Origin: Flavobacteriales bacterium
GTDB lineage: Bacteria; Bacteroidota; Bacteroidia; Flavobacteriales; Schleiferiaceae
Assembly: GCA_017795025.1 (NCBI GenBank)
Contig: CP051243.1
Coordinates: 620,001-684,000, forward strand
Reading direction: 5' to 3'
DNA length: 64,000 nucleotides
Shown: piece by piece, positions 9,639 through 18,779 of the stretch
Layout: each line of letters begins with the position of its first letter
Numbering within the stretch: position 1 is the stretch's first letter
Program-made: the position numbers and the translations under genes
Notes under the pieces: generated by a model
Told to the model about the DNA's origin: nothing
Database searches by the model: none
What the model saw: the letters and a program-made list of their open reading frames with translations, nothing else

Positions 9639-9845
9639 GAATTTATGCAGATAAGCTTTGGTTTTAACCATTAACGCATCGCCCTTCGAAGGTCATTTAT
9701 AAGAAGATATTTATTATTAAGGACTAAGGAAAAAGGCTAACTGCCTAAAATCAATAATATAGACCCTTTGAAAAAATAGGGACAGACAGATTTTGACTTT
9801 TTTTAAAAGTATTGTTTTAGGGAACCAACTTTAAAACTGCACATA

Positions 9846-9878
9846 AAAAAAGCCTTCTCCGTCTGAGAAGGCTTTTTT
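9846..9878 (-). terminator. terminator of tRNA-Phe
   Basis: A perfect 14-bp inverted repeat (AAAAAAGCCTTCTC and GAGAAGGCTTTTTT) with a 5-base loop begins 6 bp beyond the tRNA 3' end on the minus strand and ends in a T-run in that direction. Confidence 0.9.
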
Positions 9879-9884
9879 AGAAGG

Positions 9885-9957
9885 TGGTGCCACCAGGAAT
9901 CGAACCGGGGACACAAGGATTTTCAGTCCTTTGCTCTACCAACTGAGCTATGGCACC
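9885..9957 (-). tRNA. tRNA-Phe (GAA)
   Basis: The minus strand folds into a standard 73-base cloverleaf. The acceptor pairs GGTGCCA with TGGCACC and the discriminator is A. The D-arm reads AGCTCAGTTGGTAGAGC, the anticodon stem AAGGA/TCCTT encloses the loop CTGAAAA (anticodon GAA), and the T-arm contains GGTTCGATTCC. The 3' CCA is not encoded (CCT follows). A promoter lies upstream and a strong terminator directly downstream, so it is a single-gene transcript. Confidence 0.97.
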
Positions 9958-9992
9958 TTGCTTTTGAGATATTAACTCTCTTTAGCGGGGCG

Positions 9993-10022
9993 CAAATGTA
10001 AAAACTTTTACATTCGTGCAAA
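9993..10022 (-). promoter_or_regulatory. Bacteroidota-type promoter of tRNA-Phe
   Basis: On the minus strand, TTTG (10022-10019) is followed after 18 bases by TACATTTG (10000-9993). This matches the Bacteroidota sigma-ABfr consensus TTTG-N19-21-TAnnTTTG except for a spacer one base short. The expected start is about 30 bases before the tRNA. The spacer and -7 box contain the dyad AATGTAAAA/TTTTACATT. Confidence 0.75.
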
Positions 10023-10037
10023 ACATTTTTTCACGCT

Positions 10038-10790
10038 TTGACCGCAAAATATTCATTAACCGCGCCGCGTACCATTATCGATGCTGGCAATACGCGTATT
10101 AAAGTCGCTCAATACCAGAACCAAAGCTGCTTAAGTCTCGAGGTTTTTGAAGAACAAGAAAATTTCGAAAAATATTTAAATACCCTGCCCAGCGAGCAAG
10201 CCTGTATCTTTTCGAGCACCGGTGCTTGGAATTTCGAAGTGCTCAAAAGGCGTTTTACTATTTGTGTTGAATTAAGTCCGCAAACGCCATTACCCTTTCC
10301 CATCCTGTACACCACCCCCAAAACTTTAGGTAATGATCGCCGAGCCCTGGCAGCGGCGGCCCTCCGAACCTATCCGGGAGAGGACGTGCTGGTATTAGAT
10401 TTGGGGACTTGTTTAACAGCCGACTTTGTCGATGCTAAGGGAAACTATCATGGCGGAGCAATTGCTCCAGGTTTAAAGATGCGGTTTAAATCACTTCAGC
10501 ATTTTACTGCCGGTTTACCCTTAGTGGATTGGTCGGGTTTAAAATATCCCAACTTAATTGGAGACAGCACCGAAAATAGCATTCTGAGCGGAGTGGTGCG
10601 TGGTTATGCCTCCGAAATTTCTGCCTGGATCACACAATATGAAGAAGAAATCGGCGCTATTCGAACAGTTCTTACGGGAGGAGATGCCAAGACCTTGCTC
10701 CCGTGGTTGAAAAATGACATATTTGCACCTTCAAAATTCTTGCTGAACGGCCTTGATTACATACTTGAGTACCATCTCCAATCATTATAA
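10038..10790 (+). CDS. coaX: type III pantothenate kinase
   Basis: 250 aa. It phosphorylates pantothenate, the first step of coenzyme A synthesis, in the cytoplasm. All family motifs are present: DAGNTRIK (15-22, phosphate binding), TLGNDR (96-101), DLGTCLTADFVD (121-132, with the catalytic Asp121), GGAIAPG (139-145) and TGGDA (213-217). No ATG is available between the upstream stop at 9999 and the first motif. TTG at 10038 is the best start; it places the first motif at the usual distance. Its 3' end overlaps the outer-membrane protein gene, so it leads the envelope operon. Length is normal for CoaX. Confidence 0.95.
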   Translation: MTAKYSLTAPRTIIDAGNTRIKVAQYQNQSCLSLEVFEEQENFEKYLNTLPSEQACIFSSTGAWNFEVLKRRFTICVELSPQTPLPFPILYTTPKTLGNDRRALAAAALRTYPGEDVLVLDLGTCLTADFVDAKGNYHGGAIAPGLKMRFKSLQHFTAGLPLVDWSGLKYPNLIGDSTENSILSGVVRGYASEISAWITQYEEEIGAIRTVLTGGDAKTLLPWLKNDIFAPSKFLLNGLDYILEYHLQSL

Positions 10791-12096
10791 AGCAGTCGCA
10801 GTACTGGCCCTTACCTTATTTTGGGGCAGCTTACATGCGCAAACCAATTCGGTTTCACCTTATTCACGCTATGGCTTTGGCGATTTATACCATAGCCTTA
10901 ACGCCCGATATATGGGCATGGGCGGTGCTTCCCTCGCTACCCCCGATGGTTTAAATCTAAACTTTGGGAGTCCAGCGTCCTATACCAATCTTAATCTCAC
11001 CACCTTTAATGTGGGCTTTGAAGGAAGTATAATCCAGCAACAACAGGATTTACCTCCGGTGAACTTGCAAAATTCGCGCTCAGGTATGCGAAACCTTTCC
11101 TTTGGAGTACCCGTTCAAGATTGGTGGGGTTCGGCTTTAGCGATTCAACCTTATAGTTTTAAGGGCTATCAGATTCGGAGCTCTCGCAGGCTGGCAAGCG
11201 ATTCTACGGTTTTAATTACCGATGAATTTAATGGGGAAGGAGGTCTAAACTCCGTGATCTGGGGAAATAGCTTTGAAGTAGCCAAGGGGCTTAGCCTTGG
11301 GGTAAACATGCATTATATTTTTGGCTCCTTGAGAGAAAATAATATCGTCAACTTCGATGATTTTCGTTTTCTCGATACTCGCAGTGATCGCGAGAGTCAG
11401 ATCAGCAACTTCTATTTAAGTTACGGCTTGCAATACCGCTATCAATTACCACGCGATCGATTTATCGCCTTGGCAGCACGTTTTCAAAATAGTTCGAATT
11501 TGACTTCCCAAGACATCAACTTCGACTACACTATCGATGGAAATTTAGCCGTAGACACCCTCATCGGAGGAACCTCTAGTGAAGGAACCTATACCATGCC
11601 CTCCGAATTTGGTTTTGGATTGAGCTATGGTAAGATGATGGAAAACTCCAATCAAGCTTCTTGGGGAATCAATGCCGATTATGAAACTTATTCGGGTTCA
11701 GAATTCCGCTCTTCCATCGGCGGCAGCCCCTTGGTAGACGGCTATAAGATGGAGATGGGTGGATTTTTAACGCCCCGTTATACCTTCAAATCTTTGGAGC
11801 GAGGTACGGGCTTTTTCAACAACACCGAATATCGCTTAGGTGCCTTTTACGAGAAGACACCTTTAAACCTCTCAGCACAAGACTTGTATAATTATGGCAT
11901 CACTTTTGGACTGGGATTACCGATTCGTCAGCGCAACCTTGCTCCCGGCGAGTACAAAGTGAGCACAGTCAATATTGGAATAGTGGCCGGACAAAGAGGA
12001 ACCCTAGCAAACAATTTGATACGCGAGCAGTATATAAGTTTTTACTTATCAGTTACGTTTAATGATAAGTGGTTCATAGAATATAAATACCGATAA
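10753..12096 (+). CDS. outer-membrane beta-barrel protein, FadL/OmpP1-like
   Basis: 447 aa from TTG 10753; TTG 10765 is equally possible, and both overlap the end of coaX. A signal peptide ends at LHAQ. The mature start PYSRYGFGDL, then ARYMGMGGASLA and LNFGSPASYTNL, is typical of a Bacteroidota barrel family distantly related to FadL/OmpP1. Alternating aromatic and polar strands run to a C-terminal strand ending in YKYR. It is probably an outer-membrane channel of unknown substrate. The conserved place between coaX and a TPR/LptC pair suggests a role in envelope biogenesis, but this is inference. Confidence 0.8.
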   Translation: MITYLSTISNHYKAVAVLALTLFWGSLHAQTNSVSPYSRYGFGDLYHSLNARYMGMGGASLATPDGLNLNFGSPASYTNLNLTTFNVGFEGSIIQQQQDLPPVNLQNSRSGMRNLSFGVPVQDWWGSALAIQPYSFKGYQIRSSRRLASDSTVLITDEFNGEGGLNSVIWGNSFEVAKGLSLGVNMHYIFGSLRENNIVNFDDFRFLDTRSDRESQISNFYLSYGLQYRYQLPRDRFIALAARFQNSSNLTSQDINFDYTIDGNLAVDTLIGGTSSEGTYTMPSEFGFGLSYGKMMENSNQASWGINADYETYSGSEFRSSIGGSPLVDGYKMEMGGFLTPRYTFKSLERGTGFFNNTEYRLGAFYEKTPLNLSAQDLYNYGITFGLGLPIRQRNLAPGEYKVSTVNIGIVAGQRGTLANNLIREQYISFYLSVTFNDKWFIEYKYR

Positions 12097-12107
12097 ACAC
12101 CAGCAAA

Positions 12108-13523
12108 ATGAAAGCAACCCTTTACACCCTCGTACTACTCATCGGTTTGGGTGGATTGCTCAAAGCCCAAGACTATGGTACCGACAGTATTAGCTGTCGC
12201 GAAAACCTGTACATCTACTACGAACTAGCCAAAAAGAAGCAATACTTAGAAGCTTACGATAGCTGGCAAAAGGTAATTGATATGTGTCCAGGTTCTTCCA
12301 AGAACAACTTTATCTATGGGCCCTATATCGTTAAGGCGAAAATTGAGGAAGCCGAAAAGGCAAACGATACCGCCGCCGAGAACAAGTTCAAGAAAATGCT
12401 TCTAGATGTTTACGATCAGCGTAATGAAATATATCCTGGTCGTGAAGCGGACGTAGCCACACGTAAGGCATTAGATTACTTCCAGTATTTTGATAATAAT
12501 GCCAAAGCCTACGAACTCTTTAATAAAGCTTTAGAGATTGGTGGTCAGGAACAACCAGCCGCCTTTTACAACTTTTTCTTTGTGGCTGCCGCCCGCATGT
12601 TTAACGAAAAGGTTTTTGAGGTTGAAGATGTTTTTAGAGCTTATAACATCGTAAATGAGGGGATTGAGTATAACAATAATGCCCTTAACACCACCATCGC
12701 TGAACTAATTGTAAAGCGCGATACTAATGGTCTTGAGCTTTCAACCCAGGAGCAGAAGGATTTAGGAAAGGCCGAGCGTGAGTTGGAGCGCTACACAAAA
12801 GTAGAATCGAACATTGAGAAGATTTTAGCCCCAATTGCTACTTGCGACAAGCTGAACTTGATTTACAATGAAGAAAGTTTTGCCGCCAATAGTAAGGATA
12901 CCGTATGGTTGAGACGTGCGGCTAAAATGTTGCAGAAAGAGCGTAAGAACGAAGAAGGCGAATATGAGGATTGTACCGATAATCCCATCTTCTATAAAAT
13001 TGCCGAAACTATTCATAATATGCAGCCATCTGCACCATCCGCCAGAGCGATGTTTATTAGGTCATACCGTAATAACGACTACGCTAAAGCCAGTGGTTTT
13101 ATTCGCGAGGCGATTAAGTTTGAAATCGACCCTATTAAGCGTTCTTCCGACTACCTTAAACTAGCAGCTGTACAAATGAAGCGTGGTAACCTCTCAGCAG
13201 CGAAATCGGCAGCCTTAAATGCAGCGAACTTAGATCGTAGCAATGGAGACCCTTACGTGATGCTAGCTACCATTTACGCGGCAGCAGCCGGTACTTGTGG
13301 AAACAACGTATTTGAGAAGAATGCCGTTTATTGGGCAGCTATCAACAAATTGAACTATGCTAAATCAATCGATGCCAGTGTAAATAGTAAGGCTAATCGT
13401 TTAATTGCTGCTTACAAAAAGTCCTTGCCCGATAAGTCAATTATCTTCCAATTAGGTTATGTGGAAGGTGATTCCTACACCATCGGATGTTGGATTAATG
13501 AAACCATTACCGTTAGCTATTAA
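12108..13523 (+). CDS. periplasmic TPR-repeat protein
   Basis: 471 aa with a signal peptide (ending LKAQ, about residue 20). It is helical throughout, with TPR-like pairs near 26-60, 130-150 and 325-395 (AAVQMKRGNLSAAKSAALNAA is one). The C-terminus is a short beta-rich tail. It lies 11 bp after the barrel gene and its TAA overlaps the lptC ATG by one base (TAATG), so the genes are translationally linked. TPR proteins at this position may act as assembly partners for the barrel or for LPS transport, which is inference. The catalytic role is unknown and probably absent. Confidence 0.82.
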   Translation: MKATLYTLVLLIGLGGLLKAQDYGTDSISCRENLYIYYELAKKKQYLEAYDSWQKVIDMCPGSSKNNFIYGPYIVKAKIEEAEKANDTAAENKFKKMLLDVYDQRNEIYPGREADVATRKALDYFQYFDNNAKAYELFNKALEIGGQEQPAAFYNFFFVAAARMFNEKVFEVEDVFRAYNIVNEGIEYNNNALNTTIAELIVKRDTNGLELSTQEQKDLGKAERELERYTKVESNIEKILAPIATCDKLNLIYNEESFAANSKDTVWLRRAAKMLQKERKNEEGEYEDCTDNPIFYKIAETIHNMQPSAPSARAMFIRSYRNNDYAKASGFIREAIKFEIDPIKRSSDYLKLAAVQMKRGNLSAAKSAALNAANLDRSNGDPYVMLATIYAAAAGTCGNNVFEKNAVYWAAINKLNYAKSIDASVNSKANRLIAAYKKSLPDKSIIFQLGYVEGDSYTIGCWINETITVSY

Positions 13524-14089
13524 TGGCTAGCAGTCTAAAAATAATAAGGAGCATCGTCACTTCCGTGGCGATGCTTTTTTGCTTCAGCTCCTGCGAGAAC
13601 GAGGTGAAGGAAGTGCAAAGCTTAGCGCGTGATGAGCGAATTCCTATGGAAGTGCAACGCGACTTTCTATTGCGCTATTCCGATAGTAGCTATATTAGAA
13701 TGGAGTTAACGGCCCCCTTAGCCGAAAGCTACCCGCAACTGGATCAACCTCAAAGAGAATTTCGCGAAGGTATCTTTGTACGATTTTTAGACGCTAATGG
13801 GAAAGAAACCAGTCGGTTAACCGCGGAGTATGCCTTGCAGCTAATCGATAAAGAGCTTTGGGAAGCACGGGGCAATGTGATTGTTATAAATGAGAAAGGG
13901 GAGGAGTTAAAGACCGAAAAGTTATTTTGGAATTCCCGCCGGGAAATTATTTACGGAGATGAGTTTGTAACCATTACTACTCCCGATCAAATAATTATGG
14001 GGGAAGGCTTTACGGCCGACCAAGACTTTACAGAATACGAACTGGACCGTCCGAGCGGCCAATTAAATATTGAAGACGATGCTTCTTAG
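13523..14089 (+). CDS. lptC: LptC, LPS export ABC transporter periplasmic protein
   Basis: 188 aa. It is a lipoprotein-like leader (CFSSC, Cys24) instead of the N-terminal anchor of E. coli LptC, followed by the LptC/YrbK jellyroll: REFREGIFVRFLD, SRLTAEYALQLI, WEARGNVIVIN, KTEKLFWNSRR and IIYGDEFVTI. In the Lpt pathway LptC accepts LPS from LptB2FG and passes it to LptA. The start codon overlaps the previous stop by one base and the 3' end overlaps the next small gene, so expression is coupled within the operon. The Bacteroidota LptC form is well known and the assignment is secure at family level. Confidence 0.9.
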   Translation: MASSLKIIRSIVTSVAMLFCFSSCENEVKEVQSLARDERIPMEVQRDFLLRYSDSSYIRMELTAPLAESYPQLDQPQREFREGIFVRFLDANGKETSRLTAEYALQLIDKELWEARGNVIVINEKGEELKTEKLFWNSRREIIYGDEFVTITTPDQIIMGEGFTADQDFTEYELDRPSGQLNIEDDAS

Positions 14090-14294
14090 GCTATTAAAAT
14101 TTGTAGAATTTGTGTGGGTAGGCTTCGGCTTTGTTTGTGCTTATCAGCTTTTCATGACTTGGGGTATGGAAGATAAGTTAACCTACATTTATGGAGGGGG
14201 CTTGATTGTCTCTATCTTTATGTTCTTCTTCCGTCGGTATTCGCGTCGAAAGTACGAGCAAATACAAGCCGATAAGAAGCCTAAACAAGACTAA
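14079..14294 (+). CDS. small two-helix membrane protein
   Basis: 71 aa from the ATG at 14079; an in-frame TTG at 14070 would add three residues. Two hydrophobic helices (about 10-28 and 39-54) are followed by a basic tail (RRYSRRKYEQ). It overlaps the 3' end of lptC and stops 2 bp before the CNNM gene. I do not recognise a named family. The constant position between lptC and the CorC-type gene supports a real gene of unknown function. Confidence 0.72.
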   Translation: MLLRLLKFVEFVWVGFGFVCAYQLFMTWGMEDKLTYIYGGGLIVSIFMFFFRRYSRRKYEQIQADKKPKQD

Positions 14295-14296
14295 GC

Positions 14297-15550
14297 TTGG
14301 AAATAGCAGTAATCATTTTAGCTTCCATTTTAGCCTCCGCCTTTTTCTCGGGTATGGAGATTGCCTTCATTTCATCTAACCGATTTCACATTGAGCTCGA
14401 ACAACAAAAAGGTAGATTTATCTATCGAGTGATTGGTTATTTGGTGAAGCATCCGTCGCGCTTTATCGCGGCTATGTTGGTGGGGAATAACATTGCTTTG
14501 GTTATTTACGGCTGGTTTATGCCAGAAGTAATGGAACCCTATTTACCGCTGAGCAACCCTTACTTACTTTTACTGGTGCAAACCGTGCTAAGTACTATTC
14601 TAGTGCTCATTTTCGCGGAGTTTTTACCGAAGGCCATCTTTAGTAGTAATGCTACTAATCTTTTGGAAGTATTTGCTGCACCTGCATGGCTTTTCAATTT
14701 TCTCTTTGCGCCAATTGTATGGTTAATGATGGGCATCAGCAATTTCGTGATGCGTTACATTTTGAGGACCAAGGAAGAGGAAGGTCAGAAAGCTTTTAAT
14801 AAAGTCGATCTCGAAAACTATATCAGCGAGCGCTCCGAAGCAAGTGAGGAGCAGGAAGAAGTGGATCACGAGATTCAAATTTTCCGAAATGCCTTAGAGT
14901 TTAGTGAGCGAAAGGCGCGTGAGTTTATGGTGCCTCGTACCGAAATAGTGGCCATGGATGTGGATGAAGACATCCAAAAACTGAGTCAGGAGTTTATTAG
15001 TAGCAGTCTTTCTAAGATTCTTATTTATCAGGGTAGTGTGGACAATATCATTGGCTATGTTCACTCTTTCGAACTCTTTAAAAAACCCAAGGACATTCGC
15101 TCCATCTTACGTCCAGTAAGTTTTTTACCAGAAAGTATGCCCGCCCACGAAACGCTTAATTTGTTGATGCGTGAGCGCCGAAGTATTGCGGTAATCCTCG
15201 ATGAGTTTGGAGGCACCAGCGGCTTGGTTACGATCGAAGATGTGGTGGAGGAAATTTTTGGTGAAATAGACGATGAGCACGACGTAGAGGAACTTTTAGA
15301 ACAAGAAGTTCGTGAAGGTGAGTTTCTCTTTTCGGCTCGCCAGGAGATTGATTACCTCAATGATAAATACAACCTTAACCTGCCAGAAGATGAAGGGTAT
15401 AATAGTTTAGGAGGTCTTATTATCAATCACCTTGAATCGATCCCTGAGAAAGGAGAGGAATTGCGTATCCCTGGTTTCCATTTAAAAATGGAAGAAGTGA
15501 GCAATAGTAAGATCGAGGTTGTTCGCTTGCGCCTAAGGGAAGATGACTAG
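14297..15550 (+). CDS. CNNM/CorC-family transporter (hemolysin-like, CBS pair)
   Basis: 417 aa, starting with TTG (14297). Domain order: DUF21/CNNM membrane domain with about four helices (1-185; GMEIAFISSNRF near residue 19), a CBS pair (about 208-320; MVPRTEIVAMD and LDEFGGTSGLVTIEDV) and a CorC_HlyC domain (335-415). Members are linked to Mg2+ or Co2+ efflux and resistance; the hemolysin name is historical. The order coaX-barrel-TPR-lptC-small protein-CNNM looks like the usual Bacteroidota arrangement. From memory a SurA-like isomerase often comes next; here it is absent and a peptidase gene follows after 95 bp. Confidence 0.9.
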   Translation: MEIAVIILASILASAFFSGMEIAFISSNRFHIELEQQKGRFIYRVIGYLVKHPSRFIAAMLVGNNIALVIYGWFMPEVMEPYLPLSNPYLLLLVQTVLSTILVLIFAEFLPKAIFSSNATNLLEVFAAPAWLFNFLFAPIVWLMMGISNFVMRYILRTKEEEGQKAFNKVDLENYISERSEASEEQEEVDHEIQIFRNALEFSERKAREFMVPRTEIVAMDVDEDIQKLSQEFISSSLSKILIYQGSVDNIIGYVHSFELFKKPKDIRSILRPVSFLPESMPAHETLNLLMRERRSIAVILDEFGGTSGLVTIEDVVEEIFGEIDDEHDVEELLEQEVREGEFLFSARQEIDYLNDKYNLNLPEDEGYNSLGGLIINHLESIPEKGEELRIPGFHLKMEEVSNSKIEVVRLRLREDD

Positions 15551-15645
15551 CAAATTCTGGACTTATTGCGGCTAAGCCCTACGGCCGGATTGCAAATAAA
15601 CCATTTTCCTCTTCTTGCATTATATTAGTTCCAAATCAAGGAACT

Positions 15646-17445
15646 ATGAAGCAGATTTACTTAGGCTTAGTGCTTTTATTCTCCAGCTACACCGCTTGGG
15701 CTCAAGGCCTTTCCAGTCAGGAATTGTTAAACATTTTACAAGGGAATTATAATCCCAGTAGCTACAGCTCTTCTCAGCCTATCGATGCTTCCGATCAAAT
15801 ATCTTGCGAACTCATTAATATAATATCGGCAGATACTCTACATCAAAACCTGGAAACTTTAAGTGGCTTTGGAACTCGACATACCTGGTCGGATACCCTA
15901 AGTAATACGCGCGGTATTGGTGCCGCAAGACGCTGGATCGAATCGCGCTTTCAATCCTATAGCGCCCGCAATGAAAATAGACTCCGGAGTGGTTTTTTCA
16001 GTTTTGATATTACCAATAATTCTTGTGGTGATCTCTTTAATACGAAGAACGTAATCGGCGTGTTACCGGGGCGTGATACAAGTGATAAGTCAGTCATATT
16101 AATGATGGCTCATATGGATTCGCGTTGCGAGGGCCGTTGTGATACAGCGTGTTATGCACCAGGTGCAGATGATAATGGCTCAGGAACGGTATTGGTAATG
16201 GAGCTAGCTAGAGTACTTAGTCGGTACACTTTTAATCACACCTTAGTATTTATGCTTACCAATGGTGAGGAACAAGGGCTTTTGGGAGCAAGGGCCTTTT
16301 CGGATTACTGTTCCAATAATGGAATTTCAATAAAGGCGGTTTTAAATAATGACATTGTTGGCGGAACTATTTGTGGGCAAACCGCATCTCCTCCGGGTTG
16401 CTCTCCTGCTGGTGATATCGATAGCATTCGGGTGAGAATGTATGGAAACCCTTTGTCAGACCGAAATCCCTATCAGGGTTACGCGCGGAGCGTAAAGATG
16501 AATTTTGATGAAAAGTTGCGTCCGAACCTCTTTGTAAAGCCTGCGATTGAATTGGTAAATCAGGAAGACCGATCGGGTCGTGGTGGCGACCATATTGCTT
16601 TCCGCGAGAACGGTTTTCTAAATGTTCGATTCACTTCAGCTCATGAACATGGTAACGGAAACCCCTTAGGGACACCAAATTATCAAGATCATCAGCATAC
16701 GTCATTAGACGAAATTGGCATTGACCTAGATAGTAATGGCACTATTGATAGCTTCTATGTAGACTTTAATTATCTGCGACGTAATGCTCTGATTAACGGG
16801 ACTTCTGCCGTAATTATAGATGCAGCGCCAGAGGTTCCTAGTTTTACTTTGCATGATGAGGCAGGAGGACTGCGACTGGAAGTGATGGATTCCGATTTGG
16901 CTTTTGAGTACCGGGTTGGGGTTAAAGGTCCGGTTGGCGGTGAATATGATAGTTTATATCGTTTTCAGGGACGAAACTTTGTGATTCCGGGCTTGCAGGC
17001 GAACCAGTTGTATTTGATTGGTTTAGCAGCTTTGGATAGCAATGGATTAATGAGTCCTTTTACCCAGGATGATCGCGAAACACCACAAGTTTCCACACCT
17101 CCGGGGACGACTGATAATCTGCCTTATAGTTTTAATTGTATGCAGGTAACTTTACAGGAGTTGCCAGAATTTAGGCAGTCGGGTCTCGAGGTAATGCCTC
17201 CTCGTCCTAATCCAAACCACGGTCAAAGTGAGTTGGTATTTTGGGTTCGCGACCAGATTTGGGAAGGTCCTGCGGTTTTAAGGGTTTTTGATTATCAGGG
17301 ACGAGAGGTGTATCGCCAAGACTTAAACTTAAAGTACGGGGCAAGCAGTGTGAATTACAATCACCAAGGCCGTGGCGGTGTATTTTTCTATTACATCGAG
17401 CAAGCTGGGAAAAGGTCTGTGCTGCAGCGTATGTTGGTGAAGTAG
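15646..17445 (+). CDS. secreted M28 zinc peptidase with T9SS sorting domain
   Basis: 599 aa. The signal peptide ends at AWAQ (20). The M28 domain (about 60-385) keeps all co-catalytic zinc ligands and the base: His156 (MAHMDS), Asp175 (GADDNGSG), Glu208/Glu209 (NGEEQG), Asp236 (NNDIVG) and His351 (HQHTS). A fibronectin-like region follows, then a C-terminal domain (from about 513: LEVMPPRPNPNHG, FDYQGREVY) of T9SS type A form. It is expected to be an exported aminopeptidase that degrades peptides outside the cell. Two extra cysteines beside the first zinc motif (CEGRCDTACY) may form disulfides. Confidence 0.92.
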   Translation: MKQIYLGLVLLFSSYTAWAQGLSSQELLNILQGNYNPSSYSSSQPIDASDQISCELINIISADTLHQNLETLSGFGTRHTWSDTLSNTRGIGAARRWIESRFQSYSARNENRLRSGFFSFDITNNSCGDLFNTKNVIGVLPGRDTSDKSVILMMAHMDSRCEGRCDTACYAPGADDNGSGTVLVMELARVLSRYTFNHTLVFMLTNGEEQGLLGARAFSDYCSNNGISIKAVLNNDIVGGTICGQTASPPGCSPAGDIDSIRVRMYGNPLSDRNPYQGYARSVKMNFDEKLRPNLFVKPAIELVNQEDRSGRGGDHIAFRENGFLNVRFTSAHEHGNGNPLGTPNYQDHQHTSLDEIGIDLDSNGTIDSFYVDFNYLRRNALINGTSAVIIDAAPEVPSFTLHDEAGGLRLEVMDSDLAFEYRVGVKGPVGGEYDSLYRFQGRNFVIPGLQANQLYLIGLAALDSNGLMSPFTQDDRETPQVSTPPGTTDNLPYSFNCMQVTLQELPEFRQSGLEVMPPRPNPNHGQSELVFWVRDQIWEGPAVLRVFDYQGREVYRQDLNLKYGASSVNYNHQGRGGVFFYYIEQAGKRSVLQRMLVK

Positions 17446-17469
17446 TTGAAGGATTAGGTTATTTTAATT

Positions 17470-18303
17470 GGTAAATCCACTCATCCGCTCATCTGCGTTC
17501 ATGGTAAGAAAAAGAACACTGATGAAAGGATGAATGGATTGAGTTTGATAGGTTTTGAGGTAGAACCACTCATCTGCGTCATCTGCGTTCAAGCCTAGAA
17601 AAAGAACACCGGTAAAAGGGTGAAGGGTTAGAAGAAAACAGGTTACAGGCAAAATCCACTCATCTACTCATCTGCGTTCAAGCCTAAAGTAGGACACTGA
17701 TAAAAGGATGAAGGGATAGAAGAAAACAGGTTCTAGGTAAAATCCACTCATCTACTCATCTGCGTTCCAAGCCAAAAATAGAACACTAATGAAAGGATAA
17801 AGGGATAGAATAAAACAAGTTATAGGTAAAATCCAATCATCCGCGTCATCTGCGTTCAAGCCTAAAATAGAACACCGATGAAAGGATAAAGGGATTGAAT
17901 AAAATAGGTCATAGGTAAAATCCACTCATCCGCGTCATCTGCGTTCAAGCCTAAAGTAGGACACTGATAAAAGGATGAAGGGATAGAAGAAAACAGGTTA
18001 CAGGCAAAATCCACTCATCTACTCATCTGCGTTCCAAGCCAAAAATAGAACACTAATGAAAGGATAAAGGGATAGAATAAAACAAGTTATAGGTAAAATC
18101 CAATCATCCGCGTCATCTGCGTTCAAGCCTAAAATAGAACACCGATGAAAGGATAAAGGGATTGAATAAAATAGGTCATAGGTAAAATCCACTCATCCGC
18201 GTCATCTGCGTTCAAGCCTAAAATAGAACACTGACGAAAGGAAGAAGGGATTGAATAAAATAGGTCATAGGTAGAATCCACTCATCCGCGTCATCTGCGT
18301 ACT
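17470..18303 (+). repeat. tandem array of 89-bp repeats, about 10 copies
   Basis: Ten occurrences of the core CATCTGCGTTC are spaced 88-90 bp apart (starting near 17490, 17580, 17670, 17758, 17848, 17937, 18025, 18115, 18204 and 18293). The unit runs from AATCCACTCATCCGCGTC to CATAGGTAA and measures 89 bp where I counted it. Variants recur with a three-unit period: the block from 17691 is repeated from 17958, exactly 267 bp later. The unit length is not a multiple of three, and the frames that cross it are short. The spacing leaves no unique spacers, so it is not a CRISPR array. The rest of the 17446-18398 gap shows no gene. Confidence 0.93.
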
Positions 18304-18398
18304 ATTAAGCTATCCGATACCAATCAATTAAAACCCCTCAGATACTACAACCAAGATACATGAGTTAATTACTCCTAGAACCACACTAATTTCAGAAG

Positions 18399-18779
18399 AT
18401 GTCCAAGCTCAAACAAATTTCCCTCCTTTTACCTGAATACCTCCTTATTGCTGCCGTTCTCTTCTATTGGGTGTCCACCGCCGTGATCCTCAACCCCGTG
18501 GCCATCATCCTCTTGACCGGCTTATTACTGCAAATTATTTTTAAAAACCGAATAACAGGGATAATTATCCCAAGTATCCTTTTGCTGCTAAGCGCCTATC
18601 TACTGTTAGCCTTATTTTCAGAGTTTAAGGAATTTCCGAGTTTTAATGCCGAGGCCCAAGAGTTTTTATTTATTGGATTAGGCTTTCTGTTGGGAACAAT
18701 TACCTTATCATCAATCATGCTTTATCGCTACTTAACTTTAAATAGCATAAAACCTCCGCAAGAGAAAGAAATGGTTTGA
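18399..18779 (+). CDS. small membrane protein, four helices
   Basis: 126 aa with four hydrophobic segments (about 9-25, 29-46, 52-70 and 87-107) and a polar C-terminal tail. It lies between the 89-bp tandem array and the convergent murQ gene; its stop ends one base before the murQ stop. I do not recognise a family, and no enzyme motif is visible. It is probably an inner-membrane protein. Gene status rests on the ATG start, the well-formed helices and the snug fit with murQ. Confidence 0.62.
   Translation: MSKLKQISLLLPEYLLIAAVLFYWVSTAVILNPVAIILLTGLLLQIIFKNRITGIIIPSILLLLSAYLLLALFSEFKEFPSFNAEAQEFLFIGLGFLLGTITLSSIMLYRYLTLNSIKPPQEKEMV

Noticed and set aside
17464-17652. Open frame on the minus strand in the 89-bp array
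   Set aside because: It is a translation of repeat units with no leader or context; the unit length is not divisible by three, so frames break between units.
17470-18303. CRISPR array
   Set aside because: Units join without unique spacers, the unit is 89 bp and no cas genes are near.
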